A stretch of 64,000 bases of DNA from Magnetococcus sp. PR-3. GTDB taxonomy: Bacteria > Pseudomonadota > Magnetococcia > Magnetococcales > Magnetococcaceae. Positions within the stretch are counted from its first letter, which is position 1. The number at the start of each line of letters is the position of its first letter. This document shows positions 17,248-25,245 of this stretch, in pieces. The notes beneath the pieces were generated by a model. It was not told the DNA's origin, did no database searches, and worked only from the letters and a program-made list of their open reading frames with translations. The translations under genes were made by a program, and so were the position numbers. Location of the stretch: positions 1 to 64,000 of the forward strand of contig NZ_JBAHUQ010000009.1 of assembly GCF_036689865.1 (NCBI RefSeq), in the 5' to 3' direction.

Positions 17248-18348
17248 GTGGATTATAAAGCCCTCATGCGTCCCGGCATTATCAACACCATGCCCTACCG
17301 ACCCGGCAAACCCATTGAGGAGGTTGAGCGGGAGCTCGGTTTAAGCAACATTGTTAAACTGGCCAGCAATGAAAACCCCGAACCGCCCCTGCCTGAGGTA
17401 CTCACCGCCATTCAAGGCGCGGCCCAGACGCTTAACCGCTACCCGGATGGCGCCTGTTTTGCCCTGACCAAAGCACTGGCGGAGCATCTTAAGGTCGAAC
17501 CCCAATCGCTGATGCTGGGCAACGGTTCCAATGAAGTGATTGATATGCTCATTCGGGCGTTGGTCTCCCCCGGTGAAAATGTGGTCTACGCCCACCCCAG
17601 TTTTGTGGTCTACCCCATCACCTGTGGTATTCACTTTGAGTGTGGCCGCGCGGTGCCCTTGGATAAGCATGACAGTCACGATCTACCCGCCATGGCCGCG
17701 GCGGTGGATGACCAGACCAAACTGCTGTTTATCTGCAACCCCAACAACCCCACCGGCACCTACACCACCCAGGCAGAGCTGGATGTGCTGATGTCACAGG
17801 TGCCTGAGCATGTCATGGTGGTGCTGGATGAAGCCTACTATGAATATGTCACCGCTCAGGACTATCCCGATACCCTGCCCATGCTGGCGCGCTACCCCAA
17901 CCTGATTGTGCTGCGCACCTTCTCCAAAATCCACTCCCTGGCCGGGTTACGCCTTGGCTATATGGTGGGGCATCCTGATCTGGTGGCGGAGCTACATAAA
18001 ACCCGTGAACCCTTTAATGTCAACAGCATAGCCCAAGCCGCAGCCATGGCCTGCATTGACCGGTGGGATGTCGTCGCAGGCCGCCGGGAGCGCAACGCGG
18101 AACATATGGCGAGCTTTGGCCAAGCGCTGGCGGGTTTAGGTTTTGAGGTCACCCCATCCCAGGCCAATTTTCTGTTGGTACGCCACGCCAAACCCGCAGG
18201 CTGGTTGTGTGGCGAGCTGCTGAAAAAAGGGGTGATTGTACGCCCCATGGATCGCTTTGGCCTGGGGGATGGCGCCCTACGCATCAGTGTAGGTTTGCCC
18301 CAAGAGAATGCCGCCTGTATTGCAGCCTTAACAGAGATCTTGGCCTAA
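17248..18348 (+). CDS. hisC: Histidinol-phosphate (or aromatic) aminotransferase, class I/II
   Basis: The 366-residue PLP enzyme has the HisC pattern: NIVKLASNENP, LNRYPDGACFALTKAL, GNGSNEVIDMLIRAL, FICNPNNPTGTY, VLDEAYYEYV, and RTFSKIHSLAGLRLGYMVG with the PLP lysine in FSK. The start is GTG at 17248 because AAGGAG lies 6 bp upstream; the ATG at 17266 has no site. HisC enzymes convert imidazole-acetol phosphate and glutamate to histidinol phosphate, and several act on aromatic keto acids. No other his gene is in the window, and it is divergent from an aryl-pyruvate gene set, so an aromatic aminotransferase role is possible. Confidence 0.88.
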   Translation: MDYKALMRPGIINTMPYRPGKPIEEVERELGLSNIVKLASNENPEPPLPEVLTAIQGAAQTLNRYPDGACFALTKALAEHLKVEPQSLMLGNGSNEVIDMLIRALVSPGENVVYAHPSFVVYPITCGIHFECGRAVPLDKHDSHDLPAMAAAVDDQTKLLFICNPNNPTGTYTTQAELDVLMSQVPEHVMVVLDEAYYEYVTAQDYPDTLPMLARYPNLIVLRTFSKIHSLAGLRLGYMVGHPDLVAELHKTREPFNVNSIAQAAAMACIDRWDVVAGRRERNAEHMASFGQALAGLGFEVTPSQANFLLVRHAKPAGWLCGELLKKGVIVRPMDRFGLGDGALRISVGLPQENAACIAALTEILA

Positions 18349-18367
18349 GGCGGGATCTCTGCACCCC

Positions 18368-18404
18368 CCCCTTTTAAACCCTGTTCCCCAGGGTTTAAAA
18401 GGGG
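18368..18404 (+). terminator. Perfect 16-bp hairpin after hisC
   Basis: Arms CCCCTTTTAAACCCTG (18368-18383) and CAGGGTTTAAAAGGGG (18389-18404) pair perfectly around a 5-nt loop, 20 bp past the hisC stop. There is no T-tract after it, so it may act as a Rho-dependent end or RNA-stabilising structure. Confidence 0.6.
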
Positions 18405-18801
18405 CCCCCAAACAGCCCACGGCGCGGACAGCCTGAGCCCCCCAACCCCTAGCCCATGACCTGGGCAGAAGAGCCCCCCAAGCTACAGACCCCCAGCACA
18501 GCCGACGATGTAACCAAGCCAGCCCCAGAGAGCCTATCCATTTAACAGAGCTGGCCCTCCCCTACCCCCATCCCTCACCAAGGGGGACCGACCCGTTTGC
18601 TCAAGCCCCTCAGGGCCACTCAGCCAGCCCCCATAAAGCGCCCCAGCTGAACTTAAGGGCATGCCGCAGGCTTTAGATACGCCACAAGCCGTCCATCATG
18701 CTCGGGTTGGCTTGACGGTCACCGACCGTGGCGGCATCGCCTGTCGCCACGGCTTCTGATGTGAGCGGGGGTTGGAGCCAGCGCTCTCTTGGCGTATGGA
18801 G

Positions 18802-18893
18802 CAGGACGAGGGGCGTCGAGGATCACCCCCGACGCGGATGAGGGGCGAGGGGCGTCGAGAGTCGCCCCCGACGCGGATGAGGGGCGAGGAGCA
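18802..18893. repeat. 39-bp direct repeat, two copies plus a partial
   Basis: The word AGGGGCGTCGAG occurs at 18809 and 18848, exactly 39 bp apart, within a longer similar block that includes CCCCCGACGCGGATGAGG in both copies; a third copy is partial near 18880. It lies in a region without a gene. Confidence 0.75.
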
Positions 18894-19812
18894 CCGGTGG
18901 CGGCCCCTTTGTGCTCTCCAACCGTAAGCGGGCCCCCCTGTTTGAACCATGGCGCGAGATCCCCGCGGTCGAGATGATCCGTTTTGGCCCCCTCTTCCTG
19001 GGGCTCTTCCCCCGCGCCCCCCCCTAGAGCGTATGGCAGCTCTCTGGGCTTATCAGCGGGTATCCCTCTGGGTTCATACCCAGCCCCCCAAAAAAAGAGG
19101 ACCGAAGCGGTGGTCTATACACGGGTTACTTAGGGCATCAACCGTGGCCACCAGGCGGTGCAACGCAGAGGGAACAACGATGATGTGGAGACCATATGTG
19201 AACAGCACCCCAAGCGCCTGCGCCAGGGTAGGCCCCGAACCTGCCCTCTATGGCGCGCCCCCTGGGGTAGACCACGACGGCCCCCGGTTGCAAAAGGGGG
19301 CCGAGCTTATGCGCGCTGCCCTGCGCGGCCACACCACCCGGCTTGGCGCACCCAATCTCGGTATTGGCCACCCATACGGGTAAAATCCCCCTCAGGCCGG
19401 ACGACGCTATTCCAGATACAGAGCAAACCCACAACACGCCCCAAGACCCGAGCGATGAAAGCCGCAACATGCCGGTGATCTAACCCCGTGCAAGTTGCGC
19501 GCAGCCTGCGCGGCCACCGCCGGATAGGCCGCGTTAACCGAGCCAAAGCCCCACCCGCCTAGCCACCGCGTTAACCGGGTTACACCGTCGCGCGGGGCGC
19601 CACCGATCAGCCCACCCCCCACACAACACCCCACCCACACCCATTGCCGACTCAAGAGAGAGGGACACCACACCGTCACCACCAGCCCCCAAGCTGTACC
19701 GATCCATGGGGTTTATCGGGAGCGGCCTGCGGATCCTGAACCTTCCCATTGCATCCCCCATGCAGAGCGGTCATCATGGCGGTTGGATTAAAAACAGCCC
19801 AAGAATGGTCCC

Positions 19813-21159
19813 ATGGATAGCAACGACGCCCCCTCCTGGAAAAAGGTTCTGAGTGTTTTTGAGCTCAACAGCGCCATCCGCGATCTGTTAGAGGACACCT
19901 TTGCCCATGTGCGTGTACAGGGTGAGATCTCGCGCATCAGCGCCCCCGCCTCGGGCCATGTCTATTTTAATTTGGTGGATGATCAAGCCCAGATCCGTGC
20001 GGTGATCTGGCGGGCCACCAAAATGCGTCTCCCCCACCAGCCCCGCGCCGGGGAAGAGGTACAGATCACCGGGCGCATAGGGCTCTATCCACCCCGGGGT
20101 GAGTATCAGATTATTGTTGATGCCATGACCCCCAAAGGGGCGGGAAGTGAGCGGGAAAAACTGCTGCAACTGCACCGCAAACTGGCTGGGGAAGGTCTGT
20201 TTGATGCCGACCGCAAACGCCCCCTGCCCCACCTGCCCACCACCATTGGTGTGGCCACCTCAGAAACCGGTGCCGCCCTACAGGATATTATCCGTGTTTT
20301 AGAGAGCCGCAACCCCGGTTTTCATCTGATTTTAGCCCCCTGCCAGGTACAGGGGTTGGATGCCCCCGACGCCATTGTTCAAGCGCTATATGCCCTAAAC
20401 CAGGATGCCCGAGCGGATGTCATTATCTGTGGTCGGGGCGGCGGTTCGGCAGAGGACCTGGCCTGTTTTAACAGTGAACAAGTGGTACGGGCCATTGCCG
20501 CCAGCGACATCCCCGTGGTGAGTGCGGTGGGGCATGAGGTCGACACCTCTCTGGCAGATTTGGCGGCCGATCTACGTGCGGCGACCCCCTCGCAGGCGGC
20601 GGAACTGGTCATGCCAGAGAAGATCGCGCTTAAACAGGAGGTTACCGATCTGGCCTTGCGCATGCAACGCCGCATGCAGGTAGAGTTCAACACCACCCAA
20701 CAGCGCCTGACCCAGGCTAAACAGCGACTACAACACCCCAACCGGCGCATAGACCAAGCCCGGCTACGGTGCGACGAGCTGCAAATGCGGCTACACACCG
20801 CACTGGCCCGGCGACACCCGCAACTGCAACAGCGGCTGAGCACGCTGCAACAGCGGCTGGATAACTGGGCGGAAGGCCCCACCCTGCGCCAACATCAGAC
20901 CCAAGTTGAGCAGCTCACTCAGCGGGCGACCCAGGCCTTTGGTCACGGGGTTGCGCAGAAAAAAAGCCGCCTAACCAGCGCCCAACAACAGCTCAGCGCC
21001 CTCTCCCCACAACAGGTTTTGGACCGGGGGTATGCCATTGTACGGGATCAAAACGGCACCATTGTGCGGGATGCCCACACCACCCCGGAACAGAGCGATG
21101 TTACCATTACCTTGGCCAGCGGAAAATTGGATGCCCGCGTGACCAAACAGCACCCATAA
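19813..21159 (+). CDS. xseA: Exodeoxyribonuclease VII large subunit
   Basis: The 448-residue protein has the N-terminal OB-fold (HVRVQGEISRISAPASGHVYFNLVDD, GRIGLYPPRGEYQIIV) and the catalytic domain (GVATSETGAALQDIIRVL, VIICGRGGGSAEDLACFN, VSAVGHEVDTSLADLAADLRAATPSQAAEL). The second half is a long coiled coil rich in Gln and Arg (about 270-400), as in the family. With the small subunit XseB it degrades single-stranded DNA to oligonucleotides. XseB is encoded separately at 28030. The ATG at 19813 begins the expected N-terminus. It is followed 18 bp later by an M23 peptidase gene. Confidence 0.95.
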   Translation: MDSNDAPSWKKVLSVFELNSAIRDLLEDTFAHVRVQGEISRISAPASGHVYFNLVDDQAQIRAVIWRATKMRLPHQPRAGEEVQITGRIGLYPPRGEYQIIVDAMTPKGAGSEREKLLQLHRKLAGEGLFDADRKRPLPHLPTTIGVATSETGAALQDIIRVLESRNPGFHLILAPCQVQGLDAPDAIVQALYALNQDARADVIICGRGGGSAEDLACFNSEQVVRAIAASDIPVVSAVGHEVDTSLADLAADLRAATPSQAAELVMPEKIALKQEVTDLALRMQRRMQVEFNTTQQRLTQAKQRLQHPNRRIDQARLRCDELQMRLHTALARRHPQLQQRLSTLQQRLDNWAEGPTLRQHQTQVEQLTQRATQAFGHGVAQKKSRLTSAQQQLSALSPQQVLDRGYAIVRDQNGTIVRDAHTTPEQSDVTITLASGKLDARVTKQHP

Positions 21160-21177
21160 GATGATCTGGAGCCCACC

Positions 21178-22023
21178 ATGCACGGACGCCTACTGCTACT
21201 GCTAGCGACTCTCTTTTTAAGCCCAGCCAACCTGTGGGCTGCGACCCTGGAGCTTTCCAACACGCTCATTCCAGGCTCAGCTGTGCTGTTAAAGATTAAG
21301 GATTTTCAATCCGGTAGCCAGTTTAACGGTACACTGGGTAAAGAGGCCTTTCCCATTCGCGACAACGGCTATGCCTTGATCGCCCTAGATATGTCTGCCA
21401 AACCCGGCAGCCTGCCCCTAACGGTGACTGTCACCGCCCCAGACGGCCAAAAGGAGCAACTCCGTCATACGGTTAAAGTGAGCAAACGCAGTTATAAAAC
21501 CGAACGTATTGACGGCCTACCCAAAAAGAAGGTTGATCTCGACCCTAAGGATCTGGCCCGGGCGGGTAAAGAGACCCGCGCCATTAAAGCCACCTATAAA
21601 AGCCGTGGGGCCATACCCGGTTACATCAGTGGTTTTGCCATGCCGACTAAAGGGCGTTTTTCTGGTGTCTTTGGTAGCCGCCGTATTTTAAATGGCAAGC
21701 CCAGGCGTCCCCACAACGGGGTGGACATTGCCGCCCCCACCGGCACCCCCCTACGCGCCATTGCCCCGGCCGAAGTGGTGTTAACGGGTCAATCCTATTT
21801 TTTTACCGGCAACACCGTGGTTCTGCACCATGGTGATGGCATGACCAGCCTTTATGCCCACATGGATACCATCACCGTTAAAGAGGGCGATATGGTGGCG
21901 CGTGGCCAAAAAATCGGCACCATCGGCATGACCGGACGGGTAACCGGCCCCCATGTACACTGGGGCACCATGGTCCGGGGCAAACGGGTCGACCCCTTAC
22001 TGCTACCGGGCATTCGAGATTAA
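21178..22023 (+). CDS. M23 family (LytM-type) metallopeptidase, exported
   Basis: The 281-residue protein has a signal peptide (MHGRLLLLLATLFLSPANLWA) and a C-terminal M23 domain (about 155-275). Zinc-ligand motifs are HNGVDIAAP (H-x3-D) and GPHVHWG (HxH), with the intermediate HHGDGMTSLYAHMD. The N-terminal 120 residues form a beta-rich region typical of family members found next to xseA. It should cut peptidoglycan peptide bridges in the periplasm, or be a regulator of amidases if inactive, but the full set of ligands is present. It is cotranscribed with xseA and ended by a terminator. Confidence 0.9.
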   Translation: MHGRLLLLLATLFLSPANLWAATLELSNTLIPGSAVLLKIKDFQSGSQFNGTLGKEAFPIRDNGYALIALDMSAKPGSLPLTVTVTAPDGQKEQLRHTVKVSKRSYKTERIDGLPKKKVDLDPKDLARAGKETRAIKATYKSRGAIPGYISGFAMPTKGRFSGVFGSRRILNGKPRRPHNGVDIAAPTGTPLRAIAPAEVVLTGQSYFFTGNTVVLHHGDGMTSLYAHMDTITVKEGDMVARGQKIGTIGMTGRVTGPHVHWGTMVRGKRVDPLLLPGIRD

Positions 22024-22049
22024 GCCCCCCTTTTTTGTCGTTTGATTGT

Positions 22050-22080
22050 GAAGCCCTGGCCTTTTAGACCAGGGCTTCTT
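22050..22080 (+). terminator. Terminator after the M23 peptidase gene
   Basis: A 10-bp stem with arms GAAGCCCTGG (22050-22059) and CCAGGGCTTC (22069-22078) closes a 9-nt loop, 26 bp past the stop codon. The T-tract is weak (TT). Confidence 0.65.
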
Positions 22081-22195
22081 GGTCTCAGGCGCCCCCCAAC
22101 CACACCCAGCAGGTCCGGCCTGCGCCTACCGCCCCTCATGGGCATCCTCAGACGCCCCCTCAGACACGGCCCATCAGCAACCACCCAACACAGAG

Positions 22196-22393
22196 CTCCC
22201 CCCCTAAACACAACCCATCAGCAACCACTCGATAGATAAGCCACCCTGACAACGCCCTAAACATGGCCCATCAGCAACCACCCGACAGATGGTGAAGTGC
22301 CTCTTTAATTGAACCGCCCCTGGGTCGATGCACTATGCACGCGGCCCCTGCGAATGATGCCCACCCCACAGCGCACACCCGATCACGCCCCCC
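22196..22393. repeat. 198-bp direct repeat, left copy
   Basis: This block is repeated at 22535-22732 with a constant offset of 339 bp and over 90 percent identity by eye. Shared words include GATAGATAAGCCACCCTGAC, CCCGACAGATGGTGAAGTGC and CTCTTTAATTGAACCGCCCC. Within it, the phrase CCATCAGCAACCAC also recurs at shorter spacing. No gene is seen. Confidence 0.85.
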
Positions 22394-22534
22394 ACCTTGG
22401 GTGAATACCGCCTGACTTCACCCACCCCATACCCAGGCAGACGGCGAAAGAGCTTTTCAACAACACAACAGAGGGAGGCATGCAGACGCTGCCGGTTAAT
22501 CAGCGTCAACGGCGCTCACGTCATTAGGGCCCCA

Positions 22535-22732
22535 CCAGCCCCCTAAACACAACCCGCCTGCAACCTCCCGATAGATAAGCCACCCTGACAACGACCCAAA
22601 CACAACCCATCAGCAACCACCCGACAGATGGTGAAGTGCCTCTTTAATTGAACCGCCCCTGGGTCGATGCTCTATGCACGTGGCCCCTGCGGATGATGCC
22701 CACCCCACAGCGCACACCCGATCACGCCCCCC
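22535..22732. repeat. 198-bp direct repeat, right copy
   Basis: This is the second copy of the block at 22196-22393, ending at GATCACGCCCCCC in both. The 141 bp between the copies are unique. The right copy ends about 145 bp before the tetR start, so the pair lies in its upstream region. Confidence 0.85.
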
Positions 22733-22831
22733 TGCGGATGGATGTCTCGACTATTCTCTACAGCTTTGGCCCATGCCTCCTCTTGTTGAAAACCCAGGCA
22801 GACCTTACACCATGCTTGCCTTGTTTAATAT

Positions 22832-22846
22832 TGAATGATATATTCA
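22832..22846. promoter_or_regulatory. Candidate operator palindrome upstream of tetR
   Basis: TGAAT-N5-ATTCA (22832-22846) lies in a short AT-rich stretch 30 bp before the GTG start of the TetR-family gene. Position and symmetry fit autoregulation, but only 5-bp arms are perfect. Confidence 0.4.
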
Positions 22847-22876
22847 TTTTTAAAGCACACCCAACAGGAGCTTGCC

Positions 22877-23500
22877 GTGCAGGTACGCAAAGCACATATC
22901 CGCCAGCAAATTTTAACCGCTGCCGAGCAGCAGTTTGCCCAACGCAACTACAGCCAGGTCACCATGGGGGCCATCGCTGGCCATGCGGGGATCTCTACGG
23001 GAAACATCTACACCTACTTCCCCAATAAAAAGGCGCTTTTTCAGGCGGTCCTACCCCCTGAGTTTATAGAGACCTTTTTACAGCTGACCCAAAAGCGTAT
23101 TGCGGCCTTTAGCCAGCCCCAGGGCCTCTCCCCCCACACCTGTACGACAGAGGCCCAAGAGCTCACGCAATTTTGGATCAACAACCGCCTGAAGGTGATC
23201 ATTCTACTGGCCAGGGCTGAGGGCTCGGAGCATGCTGACTTTACCCAGCACTACATCCACCGAATGACCGAGCAGACCTTACAACAGCTACCGGATCACC
23301 TGCCGACGCTCAAGGTGACCGAGGTGGTGCAGTTTACCTTTAACACCATGCTGGTGAACGACATACACACCTTGGTTTCCATTCTTCAAACCTTTGATGA
23401 AACATCCAAAATTCTTAAAGCGTTTGAGGCAGCCGGCACCTACCAAATGGCGGGCTTACAGGCCTTTACAGCCTGGTGTTGCCCGCCAGAAACCCCCTAA
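22877..23500 (+). CDS. TetR/AcrR family transcriptional regulator
   Basis: The 207-residue protein has the TetR N-terminal helix-turn-helix: RQQILTAAEQQFAQRNYSQVTMGAIAGHAGISTGNIYTYFPNKKALFQAVL (about 8-58), where STGNIYTYF is the recognition helix. The C-terminal ligand domain is unremarkable. The start is GTG at 22877, preceded by CAGGAG at 6 bp; the longer reading from 22835 has no site and would use an AT-rich promoter-like stretch. It is followed 25 bp later by a small gene of unknown role. The effector and targets are unknown. Confidence 0.85.
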   Translation: MQVRKAHIRQQILTAAEQQFAQRNYSQVTMGAIAGHAGISTGNIYTYFPNKKALFQAVLPPEFIETFLQLTQKRIAAFSQPQGLSPHTCTTEAQELTQFWINNRLKVIILLARAEGSEHADFTQHYIHRMTEQTLQQLPDHLPTLKVTEVVQFTFNTMLVNDIHTLVSILQTFDETSKILKAFEAAGTYQMAGLQAFTAWCCPPETP

Positions 23501-23525
23501 TCCACACGCACTTGGAGCCGTCATC

Positions 23526-23837
23526 ATGGCAGGGTTACAACTGGCGATTATGACCAAAACGGAACGCAACACCGCCCTACAGCAGATCCGGGATATCATT
23601 GGAGAGAACGGCGGTTGGATCACCCACCACACACTTTTTTCCAACCTCTCAGCCACCCTTAATTTTGAGCTTTCAAGCGAACAGATTCCCCTTTTTTTAT
23701 CGGCACTAAACTTGGCAGGTTACACCCACACGGTAGAAACCCCAGCCAAGGGTCATGGAGATATTTTTGCTCAGATCGCCCTAACCTTTATCCATCACGA
23801 ACCTGATCTTAAACGGTCCGTACCAGCCTTTGGCTAA
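23526..23837 (+). CDS. Small hypothetical protein
   Basis: The 103-residue product is soluble, with no signal peptide or membrane segment, and I do not recognise its family. The sequence has Leu/Ile-rich amphipathic helices (TALQQIRDIIGENGGW, PLFLSALNLAGY). The ATG at 23526 follows TTGGAG by 8 bp; a longer in-frame reading from 23394 overlaps tetR and is unlikely. It probably is cotranscribed with tetR. The last 75 bp of the gene are echoed by decayed copies downstream (see findings). Confidence 0.6.
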   Translation: MAGLQLAIMTKTERNTALQQIRDIIGENGGWITHHTLFSNLSATLNFELSSEQIPLFLSALNLAGYTHTVETPAKGHGDIFAQIALTFIHHEPDLKRSVPAFG

Positions 23838-24266
23838 GCCCCCAACCGGACCCGCCACGACCCGGTGAATGGGGCTTACCTATAACGCCCCCCTTAATCG
23901 TTGGGGCGACAGAGGCCGCACCCCAAGGGTTATGGGGCGGGTTTTGCTCCAATCGCCCGACCCCTTACCCCTCACGAACCAGACTTTTAAACGCACGGTG
24001 CCGACCTTTGACCAAGCCCCACACCAGGCCCCCCTAACCGGAGACCCCTTACGGGCTGGCCAGCCTCATCACTTATACAAAGCCCACGCCCCTTAACACT
24101 TTTTTTGGGGGGGCATGGGGGCCACATTCCAAGGGGCACGGAGGGCACAGGGGGCAAGCACGCCCCCAAACAGCCACAATGCATGTCGAGCCGGATAGAC
24201 CACACACCGCGCCGAGCTTTGGCTACCCCCCCAACCGGGCAACACACACGGCCCGGCTGACCCCGC
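23838..24266. repeat. Intergenic region with decayed copies of the upstream gene end
   Basis: Sequence around 23941-24025 resembles 23764-23850 (offset 177 bp; common word TCACGAACC), and 24206-24262 resembles 23816-23875 (common CTTTGGCTA and CCCCCCAACCGG-like words). The region has no recognisable gene. Confidence 0.55.
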
Positions 24267-24860
24267 TTACATATAAAAATTCACATCCGCTTTTAATGCT
24301 TTGGGCAGAAAACTGGCGGCTCCGACCCAATCGGTAATTTCCGGTATAAAGGCCTGCTGGTCATACTCAAACAGATCAACGGTCATTTGGCAGGCCACCA
24401 TCTGTACATCAGCTTCCAGACAGAGCTCACGCAGCTCAGCCACACGGGCTACCCCTTTATTATCCATCGTTTTTTTCATCATACCCGTCGCCATAGACTC
24501 AAAACCCGGCATCATGGCCATAACAGAGGTGGGAATCGTTAGATCCACCCCCTTGAGCACACCACTGGGCATTTTCATGGGCATGGCCGGGTTACCCAAC
24601 GGCGTGACCTTAAGATCCAGATCTTTTTTGAGTAAATTCAGTCCGTAGAAGGTGAAAAAAATTGAAACATCCCACCCCAGCGCCGCTGCTGTTGAGGCTA
24701 AAATAAAGGGGGGATAGGCCCAATCTAAGGTGCCTTTGGTGGCGATAATGGTCATGGCCGGCGTGTGGTTGGCCGCCTGCATGGCCATACGCTGATCAAA
24801 GCGGTCATCAAACCACTGTTCCATCTGCTCGAACTGAACGGGGGTAACAGCCTGTTCCAT
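24267..24860 (-). CDS. DsrE/DsrF-like family protein (DsrE2 type)
   Basis: The 197-residue protein belongs to the DsrE/DsrF/DrsH-like family of the DsrE2 kind: MTIIATKGTLDWAYPPFILASTAAALGWDVSIFFTFYGL, a long middle region with PLGNPAMP, and EADVQMVACQMTVDLF containing the conserved Cys that carries the sulfane sulfur. Such proteins accept or pass sulfur from TusA. It follows tusA by 12 bp and has a good AGGGAGA site, so it is the second gene of a two-gene operon. No dsr or sox gene is nearby. The N-terminal 30 residues are an acidic extension. Confidence 0.85.
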   Translation of the reverse strand: MEQAVTPVQFEQMEQWFDDRFDQRMAMQAANHTPAMTIIATKGTLDWAYPPFILASTAAALGWDVSIFFTFYGLNLLKKDLDLKVTPLGNPAMPMKMPSGVLKGVDLTIPTSVMAMMPGFESMATGMMKKTMDNKGVARVAELRELCLEADVQMVACQMTVDLFEYDQQAFIPEITDWVGAASFLPKALKADVNFYM

Positions 24861-24872
24861 TGCTTTTCTCCC

Positions 24873-25103
24873 TTAAACTTTACGAATTTGAAAAACAAAA
24901 TTGGCACCATCCTCTTCCGCAGCCATCAAGTGATGGCCCGTCTGTGCGCAAAAAGAGGTCATATCCTTGATCGAACCCGGATCAGAGGCCATCACCTGTA
25001 ACACCTCCCCCGTTTGCATGCCTTTGAGCCTTTTTTTGGTTTTAACGATCGGCAACGGGCAGTTCATACCCCGGGTATCTAATTGATGCGTTTGTTGTTG
25101 CAT
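24873..25103 (-). CDS. tusA: TusA-family sulfur carrier
   Basis: The 76-residue protein shows the TusA/SirA signature DTRGMNCPLPIVKTKKRLKGM, with CPxP motif at about residues 14-17 carrying the persulfide cysteine, and EVLQVMASDPGSIKDM typical of the fold. It passes sulfur between proteins in the cytoplasm. The start at 25103 has GGAGGAG 7 bp upstream. Its upstream region holds two copies of a TetR-type operator and a terminator-like hairpin, listed separately. It is cotranscribed with the DsrE2 gene. Confidence 0.93.
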   Translation of the reverse strand: MQQQTHQLDTRGMNCPLPIVKTKKRLKGMQTGEVLQVMASDPGSIKDMTSFCAQTGHHLMAAEEDGANFVFQIRKV

Positions 25104-25124
25104 GAGGGTTCTCCTCCTCGTGAG

Positions 25125-25140
25125 TTGACTGGTCGGTCAA
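25125..25140 (-). promoter_or_regulatory. TetR-type operator copy 1, in the tusA leader
   Basis: TTGACTGGTCGGTCAA is 5/6 symmetric (TTGACT-N4-GGTCAA) and lies 22 bp from the tusA start, next to the ribosome site. A similar element is in the promoter of the TetR gene at 27229-27834. Confidence 0.7.
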
Positions 25141-25158
25141 GTCCTGGTGCTAAAAAAA

Positions 25159-25176
25159 CGCCTCAACCCTGAGGCG
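25159..25176 (-). terminator. Leader terminator before tusA
   Basis: In the minus-strand RNA, arms CGCCTCA and TGAGGCG (25170-25176 and 25159-25165) around GGGT form a hairpin followed by seven U (25152-25158). It lies between the two operators and upstream of the tusA start, so it could end a leader transcript or attenuate the operon. Confidence 0.7.
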
Positions 25177-25190
25177 CCTGTGACCGCCAT

Positions 25191-25218
25191 ATATAAGCAT
25201 ATCGCTATATGCTTATAT
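25191..25218. promoter_or_regulatory. Perfect 12-bp inverted repeat in tusA upstream region
   Basis: ATATAAGCATAT (25191-25202) and ATATGCTTATAT (25207-25218) flank CGCT. The AT-rich sequence resembles a regulator site or a promoter core, and it sits beside operator copy 2. Confidence 0.5.
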
Positions 25219-25229
25219 CCAGCAATAGG

Positions 25230-25245
25230 TTGACCGGTCGGTCAA
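25230..25245 (-). promoter_or_regulatory. TetR-type operator copy 2 upstream of tusA
   Basis: TTGACCGGTCGGTCAA is a perfect TTGACC-N4-GGTCAA inverted repeat and includes a possible -35 hexamer. It matches the site at 25125-25140 except for one base, with 105 bp between the copies. Confidence 0.75.

Larger units (their letters stand above)
18349..19812. other. GC-rich non-coding stretch without a recognisable gene
   Basis: Nearly 1.5 kb lie between hisC and xseA. Several open frames of 60-145 codons exist on both strands, but they are proline/arginine-rich, overlap one another, lack ribosome sites and show no family motif. The stretch holds a hairpin at 18368-18404, a 39-bp repeat near 18802-18893, and an inverted GTGGCG/CGCCAC near 18727-18752. 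It may be decayed sequence. The xseA promoter should lie near the right end. Confidence 0.55.

Noticed and set aside
18696-19470. Open frames of 60-145 codons in the region before xseA
   Set aside because: They overlap on both strands, are rich in Pro/Arg/Gly and lack ribosome sites.
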